DNA from: Flavobacterium sp.
GTDB lineage: Bacteria > Bacteroidota > Bacteroidia > Flavobacteriales > Flavobacteriaceae
DNA length: 61,921 nt
Assembly: GCA_003497625.1 (NCBI GenBank)
Contig: DNNO01000028.1
Coordinates: forward strand, 1-61,921
Direction: 5' to 3'
How positions within the stretch are numbered: position 1 is the first letter of the stretch; each line of letters starts with the position of its first letter. Below are positions 54,561-61,921 of the stretch, in pieces. The translations under genes were made by a program, and so were the position numbers. Under the pieces are notes generated by a model that had not been told where the DNA came from, did no database searches, and saw nothing but the letters and a program-made list of their open reading frames with translations.

Positions 54561-54803
54561 TTAAAGTTCTTTCTTTTTTCCGTATTTCAATCGGTAAATG
54601 GCGTAACCTAAGACACCGACTAATATGTATGGAATTGCCATTAAATATACAATTCCGTCGTTAACCGCTTCTGCTTTTACTCCACCTTCTTCGCTTTCAA
54701 GAGCTGCACGACACATAGCACATTGGGCTTTTGAGGCAATAGAAAAAAGAGAAAAGACTATAGTAAAAATTACTATTTGTAAACTTTTGAATTTAGTGCG
54801 CAT
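54561..54803 (-). CDS. Small CxxC membrane protein of the oxidase cluster
   Basis: 80 residues. Signal peptide with likely cleavage after Ala26 (SKA), so the mature chain would begin QCAMCRAALESEEGG with Cys28 and Cys31 at its very N-terminus, followed by one membrane span (about 52-72) and a basic tail. It overlaps the DUF420 gene by 11 bases and is last in the oxidase assembly unit. A periplasm-facing CxxC beside SCO suggests copper or thiol handling in oxidase maturation. This is inference; the family is uncharacterised as far as I recognise. Confidence 0.72.
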   Translation of the reverse strand: MRTKFKSLQIVIFTIVFSLFSIASKAQCAMCRAALESEEGGVKAEAVNDGIVYLMAIPYILVGVLGYAIYRLKYGKKKEL

Positions 54804-55341
54804 AATACGGAGAAATCATTAAATACACCACAACTCCTGTAACGGCAACATATAACCAAATTGGAAATGTAATTTTTGCAATCTTTTTGTGTTTATCAAA
54901 TCGTTGTGACCAAGCTTTTACATACGTAGTTAAAACCAATGGAATAATAATAATTGATAATAAAATATGAGTAATCAATATAAAATAGTACACATATTTA
55001 ATCGCTCCTTCTCCACCAAATTTTGTAGAATCTGAAGTCATGTGATACGCGACATACATACCTAAAAAAGCAACCGAACATGCGATGGCAAATTTCATTA
55101 AATTTTCGTGTAATTTTCTATTTCCGTTTTTGATGGCGATAACTGCAGCAACCAAAACAACAGCGGTTAATCCATTAATGGTTGCATAAATTGGTGGTAA
55201 AAAAGATAGTGGTTGTACATCATAACCCAACTTTCTTAGATTAACTCCAAAAAGCAAAGCTACAACAGCCGGAATAGCAACTGACAATACTACAATTAGT
55301 TTGTTATATTTTGTTTCTTTATTCGTTTCCATATTATTCAT
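54793..55341 (-). CDS. DUF420 membrane protein (CtaM/YozB-like)
   Basis: 182 residues with about five spans. LSFLPPIYATINGLTAVVLVAAVIAIKNG and KFAIACSVAFLGMYVAYHMT fit DUF420, the family that includes heme-copper oxidase assembly proteins of Firmicutes. Histidines in the spans (HITH..., H at 99) could bind heme or metal. It overlaps both neighbours (SCO upstream by eight bases, CxxC protein downstream by 11), so the set is translationally linked. An alternative ATG lies nine bases in. Confidence 0.88.
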   Translation of the reverse strand: MNNMETNKETKYNKLIVVLSVAIPAVVALLFGVNLRKLGYDVQPLSFLPPIYATINGLTAVVLVAAVIAIKNGNRKLHENLMKFAIACSVAFLGMYVAYHMTSDSTKFGGEGAIKYVYYFILITHILLSIIIIPLVLTTYVKAWSQRFDKHKKIAKITFPIWLYVAVTGVVVYLMISPYYAH

Positions 55342-55960
55342 CTAATAATTTTTTGATATCTTCTTTTATAGCTTCAACTCCAGAAGCCTCTAACCCATCG
55401 TAATACAAAATTGGATTTCCTTGAGCATCTTTTCTGCATCTGATTTTTCCATTCTTATCTACTAAAGCAAATAAACCTGAGTGCTCAAATCCACCAGCTA
55501 CTTTATTGTTTTCGCCAGCGTATAAGTTAAAACCTTTGTTTGCTAAACTGTAGATATATTCTTTATCACCGGTTAAAAAATGCCAATTGTAATGCTTTAC
55601 CCCTAATAAATTAGCATGTTCTTTCAATACTTGAGGTGTATCTTTTGCAGGATCGATTGTAATTGAAGCAATTCCAAAGTTTGGATTTCCATAAAATTCC
55701 TCTTGTAATTGCAACATACTTTGATTCATTTTAGGACAAATCGTAGGACAAGTTGAAAAGAAAAATTCCACCACATATACTTTTCCTAAATAATCTTTGT
55801 CGGAAATAGATTTATTATCTTGATTCGTTAATTTGAATGCTGGAACAGGACCAATTTCTACTAAATCTGATTTTTGAAATTTTGCAATAATTTTAGGCAC
55901 TGCCCAAATCCCGAAAATCAATATAATAAATGAAATTCCGATATATGATTTATTCTTCAT
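55334..55960 (-). CDS. SCO family protein
   Basis: 208 residues. One N-terminal span, then a thioredoxin fold facing the periplasm. The copper-binding pair Cys71 and Cys75 (STCPTICPKM) and the distal histidine (FEHSGLF) are present, as in Sco1/PrrC, which loads the Cu-A centre of cytochrome oxidase. Lies two bases after the SCO-like gene and overlaps the DUF420 gene. Confidence 0.94.
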   Translation of the reverse strand: MKNKSYIGISFIILIFGIWAVPKIIAKFQKSDLVEIGPVPAFKLTNQDNKSISDKDYLGKVYVVEFFFSTCPTICPKMNQSMLQLQEEFYGNPNFGIASITIDPAKDTPQVLKEHANLLGVKHYNWHFLTGDKEYIYSLANKGFNLYAGENNKVAGGFEHSGLFALVDKNGKIRCRKDAQGNPILYYDGLEASGVEAIKEDIKKLLDE

Positions 55961-55962
55961 TA

Positions 55963-56667
55963 CTATTTATTTTGTTTTTCAATGTTTTCTTTGATGTTAT
56001 CTCTAAAAGCATCTTTTCTTTCGTTCTTATTCTTTTTAAGTGCCAAACGATATTCGCGTAAAATAATCTTTATATCATCTGTCATTTCGTTATGTAAATC
56101 GGCAGCTGAAATGGTGTTATAACTTTCTTTATACTCGTTCTCACCTTTTCGATTTTTACCATTTCTACCGCGATGATTCAATTCTTTATCAACTATGACA
56201 ACCGCTGGAGTTCCTTTATTTTCATCTAACTGACCATTCAACTTGTAACTGTCATAGAATTCTTGAATTTTTTCTGGAGTTGAAAAAACAAATTTCCATC
56301 CACTCATATCACCCGTTATTGGAGCTAATTCATCAATAATTTGTTGGCACTCTTTTTCCTTTCCTGAAGGTACCACCATAATCATTTGGAAATCTTTAAA
56401 CCCTTTGTATTTATTATAAATCTTCTGATTTAAATTAAAGAAATTACCACGATTTGTAATTACTTCTGTACCTACAAAACCTAAAACAGTAATTTTTCCT
56501 TTCATTGCCTGTTTTGTTCCATCTAAACTTGACCAATCGGAAGGAATTTCTTGATTGTTCTTAGAAATTGTTGGTAAAAAAAGAGAATTATGAGATGCCG
56601 TAGAAAACACCAAATAAATGGCGATAGGCAATATAAAAAGAGAAATGAGGACTAATTTATTTTTCAT
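55963..56667 (-). CDS. SCO-like thioredoxin-fold protein lacking the CxxxC motif
   Basis: 234 residues. N-terminal span (6-23), then a thioredoxin-like pattern: KGKITVLGFVGTEVITNRGN aligns with the SCO strand that should carry CxxxC, but both cysteines are absent (the only Cys is in KEKECQQII). The segment GTPAVVIVDKELNHRGRNG matches the end of the fold. C-terminal 50 residues are Lys/Glu/Asn-rich. It is two bases upstream of the true SCO gene and may be its catalytically degenerate partner. Hypothetical in function. Confidence 0.75.
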   Translation of the reverse strand: MKNKLVLISLFILPIAIYLVFSTASHNSLFLPTISKNNQEIPSDWSSLDGTKQAMKGKITVLGFVGTEVITNRGNFFNLNQKIYNKYKGFKDFQMIMVVPSGKEKECQQIIDELAPITGDMSGWKFVFSTPEKIQEFYDSYKLNGQLDENKGTPAVVIVDKELNHRGRNGKNRKGENEYKESYNTISAADLHNEMTDDIKIILREYRLALKKNKNERKDAFRDNIKENIEKQNK

Positions 56668-56691
56668 TAGATGAAACTAATTTTGTTCATA

Positions 56692-56699
56692 CAAAAGTA
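56692..56699 (-). promoter_or_regulatory. Internal promoter of the SCO sub-operon
   Basis: Minus-strand TACTTTTG, 24 bases before the ATG at 56667, immediately after the terminator of the oxidase genes. Confidence 0.5.
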
Positions 56700-56704
56700 A
56701 AAAA

Positions 56705-56726
56705 AATCCCGATGTAAATCGGGATT
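56705..56726 (-). terminator. Terminator after oxidase subunit IV, TCCCGA stem
   Basis: Arms AATCCCGAT / ATCGGGATT with a GTAA loop; T run on the minus strand. Splits the structural genes from the SCO/DUF420 assembly unit. Confidence 0.88.
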
Positions 56727-56744
56727 ATATATTAGAAACAAGTG

Positions 56745-57095
56745 TTAAAATATCCACTTTAAGTGACCTGTTTTGAAAACTTCGTAAACGTAATCTCCTT
56801 CTACTAACAAAATAAAACACAAGTAAAGGATTAAGAACGTAACCGTCCAAACAATTGATCTTCTAAACCATTTTTTTTCACCTTCCATGTGCATGAATGC
56901 CCAAGTAATGTAGTATGCTTTTACAATAGTTAAGATGATGAACAACCAGTTCAATAAATTCATTCCTAAAAAATTATTAAAATATAATGCTTTAGGTTTA
57001 TAGATTCCGAATAAAACCTCTACGATAGTAATTACAGATAGAATTCCAAAAACTACCCAAATTCTTTTTGTATTTGATTCGTGTGCGTGTGCCAT
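56745..57095 (-). CDS. Cytochrome oxidase subunit IV
   Basis: 116 residues, three spans: SNTKRIWVVFGILSVITIVEVLFGIYKP, LFIILTIVKAYYITWAFMHMEGE and IVWTVTFLILYLCFILLVEGDYVYEV. Matches the prokaryotic subunit IV/CyoD family. Twenty bases after the large subunit III gene. Confidence 0.9.
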   Translation of the reverse strand: MAHAHESNTKRIWVVFGILSVITIVEVLFGIYKPKALYFNNFLGMNLLNWLFIILTIVKAYYITWAFMHMEGEKKWFRRSIVWTVTFLILYLCFILLVEGDYVYEVFKTGHLKWIF

Positions 57096-57115
57096 GATAT
57101 ACTTTTATTATATAA

Positions 57116-58096
57116 TTATACTAAATAGAAGAAAGTAAATACGAATACCCACACTAAATCGACAAAGTGCCAGTACAATCCAACTTTTTCAACCATTTCG
57201 TAGCTTTTTCTCTTTTCGTAAGTACCTAATAACACATTAAAGAAAATGATGATATTAATTAATACTCCTGTAAATACGTGGAATCCGTGGAAACCTGTAA
57301 TAAAGAAGAAGAAGTTAGCAAATAATTTATGACCATATTCGTTTCTAACTAAGTTAGCACCTTCAACTACATATTTAGCGTCTGCTAATCTTTTTAAAGA
57401 CTCTTCTCTAGATAAAACAGTTTTATGTTTTTCAGCATTCAAAAATTCAGAACGAATTAAAATCGACTCATCAGCTTTGAAACCTTCTACTACTTCATTA
57501 ACTGAGTAAGTTGGCAAAGTTGCTTCATCCATAAACCAAACTCCATTACTTCTTTCGTGTTGTGTTCTTACTTCAGGTAATGTTGCAGCAAAATCAGCTA
57601 ATGCTACTCTTTTAAAAGTCCCATCTTCTTGTTTTTGTACAAATTGAAGAATAGAACCACCTTTAGTTTCAACAGCACCATATTCTCCTTTGATGAAGTT
57701 TTTCCACTCCCAAGCTTGAGAACCTAAGAAGATAAAACCACCAATAATAGTTAAAAACATGTAGAACGCTACTTTTGTTTTTTTCATGTGATGACCAGCA
57801 TCAACAGCTAAAACCATAGTAACTGAAGAGAAAATTAAGATAAAAGTCATTAACGCTACATAATACATTGGCGCATTTACACCATGTAAAAATGGAAAGT
57901 GGTTAAAAACTTCATCGGCGATAGGCCAAGTTTCAATGAATTTAAATCTTGAAAAACCGTACGCGGCTAAGAACCCAGAAAAAGTTAATGCATCTGATAA
58001 GATGAAAAACCACATCATCATTTTACCATAGGTTGCTCCTAATGGTCCTGGACCTCCGTCTAAAGCGTGTTCGTCTGAAATAACTGTCGCTCCCAT
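57116..58096 (-). CDS. Cytochrome c oxidase subunit III with periplasmic/loop insertion
   Basis: 326 residues, heme-copper oxidase subunit III: FFILSDALTFSGFLAAYGF near the start, and FITGFHGFHVFTGVLI with YWHFVDLVWVFVFTFFYL at the end. A soluble insertion of about 115 residues (about 135-250) interrupts the helices after WEWKNFI. Second of two tandem subunit III genes; subunits I and II are not in the window. Confidence 0.93.
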   Translation of the reverse strand: MGATVISDEHALDGGPGPLGATYGKMMMWFFILSDALTFSGFLAAYGFSRFKFIETWPIADEVFNHFPFLHGVNAPMYYVALMTFILIFSSVTMVLAVDAGHHMKKTKVAFYMFLTIIGGFIFLGSQAWEWKNFIKGEYGAVETKGGSILQFVQKQEDGTFKRVALADFAATLPEVRTQHERSNGVWFMDEATLPTYSVNEVVEGFKADESILIRSEFLNAEKHKTVLSREESLKRLADAKYVVEGANLVRNEYGHKLFANFFFFITGFHGFHVFTGVLINIIIFFNVLLGTYEKRKSYEMVEKVGLYWHFVDLVWVFVFTFFYLV

Positions 58097-58141
58097 AAAT
58101 TTTTTAATTGTTAAAAAGTTCCCAAATTTATTATTTTTTTT

Positions 58142-58729
58142 CTATTTGAAAAAATAGAAAAATAAAAACAAATAAACCCAAATAAAATCCATAAAGTGCC
58201 AATACATCGCACTTAGCTCTATACCAAGGGTTTGAGCCGAATTGTATTTTTGTTTATAATGATTATAAATTACTACTAAAAGCGAAATAATACCTCCTAA
58301 AAGGTGAGCAATGTGAACCAAAACAGCAATATACAAGAATGAAGTCGTTACATTACTTTCACTTCCTGTAAAGAAATAGCCATTTTCGATTACTTGTCCA
58401 AATCCTTTAAATTGTAATACTATAAACGCAATTCCAAGCGCTAAAGTAAGCAATAAAAAGGTTGTAGCCATACTTCTATTATCTTTTTTTGTAGCTTGTA
58501 ATGCTAAATAAAAAGTAAAGCTACTTACTAACATAGCTACTGTACTGATTACAAAAGCAGAAGGCAATACAAAATCTTTTAACCAATCAGGTCTCGACTT
58601 ACTTACTACGTAAGCACTAGTTAATCCAGCGAAAATCATACAAATGCTAATCATTCCAAACCACAATAACAATTTGTAGGTTTTGCCTTTGCGAGCTTGT
58701 TCTTCTTCCAAAGTCATTCTATTTTCCAT
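58142..58729 (-). CDS. Cytochrome oxidase subunit III, compact copy
   Basis: 195 residues, five spans without the insertion of its neighbour: MISICMIFAGLTSAYVVSKSRPDW, YIAVLVHIAHLLGGIISLL, ELSAMYWHFMDFIWVYLFLFFYFF. It lies two bases after cyoE and 45 bases before the longer subunit III, so the two paralogues are expressed together. Confidence 0.92.
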   Translation of the reverse strand: MENRMTLEEEQARKGKTYKLLLWFGMISICMIFAGLTSAYVVSKSRPDWLKDFVLPSAFVISTVAMLVSSFTFYLALQATKKDNRSMATTFLLLTLALGIAFIVLQFKGFGQVIENGYFFTGSESNVTTSFLYIAVLVHIAHLLGGIISLLVVIYNHYKQKYNSAQTLGIELSAMYWHFMDFIWVYLFLFFYFFK

Positions 58730-58731
58730 AA

Positions 58732-59634
58732 CTATCGTAAAAATTTATCTATCACATATATTATTTGCAACAAAGAGATATAAGACACACTTACTATCAT
58801 TAGCTTTCTTGCCGCTTTTGAATCCATCTGTTTGTGTAATTGTACTGCATAAAACAACATCCATAATCCTAACAAAAATACGATTACCGCTGCAGTTTTC
58901 GATAAAATTAAGTTTCCTGTAAATCCGAAAGCTGGAATTATCGAAGCTAAAATCATCCAAATGGTGTATAGTATGGTTTGAAGAGCGGTTTTTTTGTCTT
59001 TTTTACCTGTTGGCAACATAAAAAAACCTGCTTTTTTGTAATCGTCGTATAAAAACCAGCCAATTGCCCAAAAGTGCGGAAATTGCCAAAAGAATTGAAT
59101 GATAAACAACGTTCCTGCTTCAATTCCGAAATGACCTGTTGCAGCTACCCAACCTAACATGAAAGGAATAGCACCTGGAAAAGCTCCAACAAATACAGAA
59201 AGTGGCGTTAAAGTTTTTAATGGCGTGTACAAACTCACATACATAAAAATCGAAATCGCGCCAAACATAGCGGTTTTAGGATTTACATTATATAAAATAG
59301 CTAATCCTAAAATGGTTAAAACGCAACCTAAAATAAAAGCATTTTGTTTTGTAATTCGACCAGAAGGTAACGGACGATTTTTAGTTCGGTCCATTTTGGC
59401 GTCTAATTCAATTTCGATGATTTGGTTGAAAACATTTGAAGCACCCACCATGCAGTAACCCCCAACAATTAATAGCACTAAAACTAGCCATTGAAAAGGT
59501 TGTTCCTCATTAAATCCTAACAAATAACCAGCAATAGTGGAAACCACTACACTAATAGATAAACGCGCCTTTGTAATTTCTACAAAGTCTTTGTAAAGAG
59601 ATTTTTTGATTTGAGGTTGTGTATTCGTGTCCAC
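58732..59634 (-). CDS. cyoE: Protoheme IX farnesyltransferase (heme O synthase)
   Basis: 300 residues, about eight or nine spans. UbiA-family prenyltransferase: NVFNQIIEIELDAKMDRTKNRPLPSGRI holds both Asp motifs and the family signature. Makes heme O, the precursor of heme A for the oxidase encoded next. First gene of the oxidase transcript, with a TANNTTTG element upstream. Confidence 0.96.
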   Translation of the reverse strand: MDTNTQPQIKKSLYKDFVEITKARLSISVVVSTIAGYLLGFNEEQPFQWLVLVLLIVGGYCMVGASNVFNQIIEIELDAKMDRTKNRPLPSGRITKQNAFILGCVLTILGLAILYNVNPKTAMFGAISIFMYVSLYTPLKTLTPLSVFVGAFPGAIPFMLGWVAATGHFGIEAGTLFIIQFFWQFPHFWAIGWFLYDDYKKAGFFMLPTGKKDKKTALQTILYTIWMILASIIPAFGFTGNLILSKTAAVIVFLLGLWMLFYAVQLHKQMDSKAARKLMIVSVSYISLLQIIYVIDKFLR

Positions 59635-59663
59635 TTTAGTGTTTTTCGCTGTGAAATTGCGCG

Positions 59664-59671
59664 CAAAGATA
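59664..59671 (-). promoter_or_regulatory. Predicted -7 element for cyoE/oxidase operon
   Basis: Minus-strand TATCTTTG, 29 bases before the ATG at 59634. The upstream -33 match is too far to count. Confidence 0.5.
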
Positions 59672-59724
59672 CAAATAAGATTATTGATTTCCTTTTAACA
59701 AATTACAGAAAATAGTTAAATCTA

Positions 59725-61827
59725 CTAATAATCAAAATACCAGTTAAATAAATCGCTTCTTAGTCCAATTGAAAACCATGTGGTATTAGATTGAACCGTT
59801 GCCGCAGTTTCTGCTGTTGGGTCAAAATTTCTTAACATCACATTTCCAAAAACCTTTAGATTATAAGCTGGATTTACTAAATATCCTACTTGTAAATCAG
59901 CAATCATAACGGTAGTTTTATTTCCTTGTGCTATAGAAACTCCGGTGTCGTATGGACGATTATCATCGTAATCTAAATAGATATTTCCTCCGTAGTTGAA
60001 GTTGTCGGTTCCGTTGTTGAAATCAAATCCGCGTTGACCGTAAATTAATTTCGCATCTGCAAAATATCTTCCTCTATAATAACGAGCAATTGCAACGAAT
60101 TCTCTGAAATTAGCTCCCCATAAATGCCCCATACTTTGATTGTTGTGACCGTAATTTGTAATTGGGTTACTATGCGAATAGACATAAGGACGCACTTGAT
60201 TGTATTCTACCTGAAGTAACAAATTCTTTATTTTGAAAGCGTCATAATATTTAGCCCCAACTTGGTACGCAAATTTATTTCTCCAACTTTGATTACTTTC
60301 TTTTACATCACCAATAGCAAATTCATCAATTAAGAACTGACCATAAAAGTTAATACTGTTGTTCCATTTGTATTTTGAAGAAACTCCTAATAAAGCATTT
60401 CCTGTTTTAGACGACGAACCAAACTCAACCGTTCTGTAAAAAATTAGTGGATTTACAAAGTTAAAATCGAAACCTCTTTCGTTAGTATCGGTCCAAACTA
60501 CATTTTCAAAGAAACCTAAATTCCATTTTTTAGTTACATTCCAACTTAAATAATGACTTGCCATGTATTTTGTAGCGTAAGTTCCATCAACAGTTGCCAA
60601 ATCACGCACGTCTTTTAACCACATGTAGGTATTCGTATATTTAATTTTCCAAAAAGTGGTATTGATTTTAAAATACGGATACGGACTAGCGCCATCACTT
60701 TGCAATAAAGAACGATAACCATCACCTAAGAAATTTCTACCATAACCTAACTGAAGATTTACAAACTTATTGGGTTGGTATTTGATGTTTGCTTCCGCTA
60801 ATGGAAAATCGTAAGCGTCTTCTTTGAATCGTTTTGCAATTCCAATTCCAGGAATAATTGCCGGATTTCCTCCTGAAGGGCGAATACTTTCTGCATAAGC
60901 ATTATAATAATCTGCAAACCTTCCTTGACTTTCATAAATGGAAGTTGTAAACGTTAATTGCGAACCTAAACCTCCATTTACAATCAATCCTCTTGTGTTT
61001 ACAAATGTATTTGAAGCTTCGCTTTCGGTATCTTTTCCTATTCTAAAATCGAAAATTGGATTTAAAGTAAACCAATATTCTTCTCCTTGAATGGCTACTA
61101 AATTTTCGTTCCATAATTTTCTTCCCCACCAAGATTCCTTTTGCTTTAAAAAAGCTTTGTTTACGGTTTCGAAATCATAATATTTCGCTACTTCATCATA
61201 CGAATAAGGTTTTGAAGCCGTATGATTATTAGCTCCAACTTGATTCATTAAAGCTTCAAAAACACCATAATTTTGATGCGAAAATGGTACAATTCCAGAA
61301 CTTTTAAATTGTGGATTTTCGAATGGTTTATAAACTATATCATCATATTCAGACAATTCTTTTTTGTTATCAATTAAAACGGTATTGGTTTTAGCATATT
61401 TTGTAGCCAAATCTTCTTGTGCATTTGGCGCAACTAATGGAATATTGATTTTAATCGAAAACTTTGAATACGTAGGCTTTCCTGAATAAGTAGCAGGTTT
61501 TATTTTTGGTAACGATTCAAAAACGCGGTTAGCCTCTTTTTTTAATGATTCGTGTGCAGCATCAGTGTAGATAACTTTGAAATTTCCGATAGTATCTACC
61601 TCAAAAACTGCAATTACAGTTCCTTTAAAACTTTGCTCTTGAAGATCTTGCGGTACTTTATAGTTTGTGTAGAAATAATTCTGAATCGTATTGTAAAAAC
61701 ACGTTTCTTGTTGTTTTCCGATGGCGTTTTCACATTCTGGAAACACAGGAAATTGTTCGTTAGACGAATTTTGAGCAAAGGTTGTAAATCCGAAAACCAA
61801 CAACAGTAAAATATATATTTTTCTCAT
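59725..61827 (-). CDS. remB: RemB-like gliding-motility outer membrane protein
   Basis: 700 residues. Signal peptide ending TTFAQ. Residues 28-130 resemble a TonB C-terminal domain (FPVFPECENAIGKQQETCFY..., GTVIAVFEVDTIGNFKVIY, LKKEANRVFESLPKIKPATYSGKP). Residues about 130-700 are a beta-barrel with many Tyr/Trp-rich strands and a C-terminal FNWYFDY. This architecture and length fit RemB, named from gliding-defective Flavobacterium johnsoniae. The call is by recognition, not by a diagnostic residue. Confidence 0.82.
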   Translation of the reverse strand: MRKIYILLLLVFGFTTFAQNSSNEQFPVFPECENAIGKQQETCFYNTIQNYFYTNYKVPQDLQEQSFKGTVIAVFEVDTIGNFKVIYTDAAHESLKKEANRVFESLPKIKPATYSGKPTYSKFSIKINIPLVAPNAQEDLATKYAKTNTVLIDNKKELSEYDDIVYKPFENPQFKSSGIVPFSHQNYGVFEALMNQVGANNHTASKPYSYDEVAKYYDFETVNKAFLKQKESWWGRKLWNENLVAIQGEEYWFTLNPIFDFRIGKDTESEASNTFVNTRGLIVNGGLGSQLTFTTSIYESQGRFADYYNAYAESIRPSGGNPAIIPGIGIAKRFKEDAYDFPLAEANIKYQPNKFVNLQLGYGRNFLGDGYRSLLQSDGASPYPYFKINTTFWKIKYTNTYMWLKDVRDLATVDGTYATKYMASHYLSWNVTKKWNLGFFENVVWTDTNERGFDFNFVNPLIFYRTVEFGSSSKTGNALLGVSSKYKWNNSINFYGQFLIDEFAIGDVKESNQSWRNKFAYQVGAKYYDAFKIKNLLLQVEYNQVRPYVYSHSNPITNYGHNNQSMGHLWGANFREFVAIARYYRGRYFADAKLIYGQRGFDFNNGTDNFNYGGNIYLDYDDNRPYDTGVSIAQGNKTTVMIADLQVGYLVNPAYNLKVFGNVMLRNFDPTAETAATVQSNTTWFSIGLRSDLFNWYFDY

Positions 61828-61836
61828 AAGATATTT

Positions 61837-61921
61837 TTAATAATCGCTATTTGAAATTCCGCCAGTTGCAATTGCTTTTGCTGCCGATGTCCCAATTCTT
61901 TTTACACCCAATTGCACCATT
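61837..61921 (-). CDS. deoC: Deoxyribose-phosphate aldolase, 3' end (partial)
   Basis: The last 27 codons before the window edge read MVQLGVKRIGTSAAKAIATG then GISNSDY and TAA. 'GVKRIGTS' matches the phosphate-binding C-terminal strand of DeoC, which cleaves deoxyribose 5-phosphate in nucleoside catabolism. The first Met here is internal; the gene continues beyond the window. It ends nine bases before the remB start. Confidence 0.68.
   Translation of the reverse strand, partial: MVQLGVKRIGTSAAKAIATGGISNSDY

Overview
The window reads as an ordinary chromosomal segment of a Flavobacterium-like member of the Bacteroidetes (Flavobacteriia). The evidence is the low G+C content, the recurring Bacteroidetes -7 promoter element TANNTTTG, weak Shine-Dalgarno sequences, lipoproteins with a 'SC' lipobox, a PorP/SprF-family protein, a gliding-motility RemB-like protein, an S46 dipeptidyl peptidase and the Bacteroidetes gene order uppS-bamA-ompH-ompH-murI. 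Species cannot be fixed from the sequence. I see no rRNA, insertion sequence, prophage, CRISPR array or secretion/defence island.

Layout. 50-1225: three-gene redox cassette (mono-cluster Fe-S protein, SRPBCC protein, FMN reductase). 1300-3488: fabD, a YihY/BrkB membrane protein and a small lipoprotein. 3532-7282 (minus): cell-surface protein, galE and a sugar aminotransferase. 7381-11226: KDO transferase waaA, a GNAT acetyltransferase and a DPP11-like S46 peptidase. 11390-12620: two tandem paralogous small lipoproteins, a DUF1508 protein and tRNA-Leu(TAA)/tRNA-Gly(GCC). 12771-17349: mutS, a TrmH-type methyltransferase and a folK-deoxynucleoside kinase fusion. 17465-26561: sppA, AsmA-like, DUF2797, GH3, and an OmpA/PD40 protein flanked by two tiny Cys-rich lipoproteins. 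26612-34940 (minus): clpX, clpP, tig, a small holin-fold membrane protein, an SGNH hydrolase/FadL pair, an alpha/beta hydrolase and pdxJ. 35035-43291 (plus): CBS protein, nadK, DUF6089, uppS, bamA, two ompH/skp genes and murI, an envelope-biogenesis run. 43292-50264: hexapeptide transferase, PorP/SprF, Nfu-type Fe-S carrier, PiT phosphate transporter with PhoU-like tail, dodecin, MscS channel and tsaB. 50364-54527: efflux adaptor/TolC pair and a DUF4403 lipoprotein. 54561-59634 (minus): cytochrome oxidase subunit/assembly cluster ending in heme O synthase. 59725-61827: RemB-like barrel, then the 3' end of deoC.

Most genes are housekeeping or envelope functions. The best candidates for undescribed biology are small: a CxxC membrane protein plus a cysteine-less SCO-like protein in the oxidase cluster, a pair of Cys-patterned micro-lipoproteins bracketing the OmpA-like gene, a duplicated micro-lipoprotein with its leader, and strong noncoding hairpins (the clpP-clpX heptamer hairpin, the inverted repeat over the tig promoter, the GAGACGCGAT hairpin). 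Several starts have been moved inward from the longest open frame where family N-termini or promoter positions require it.
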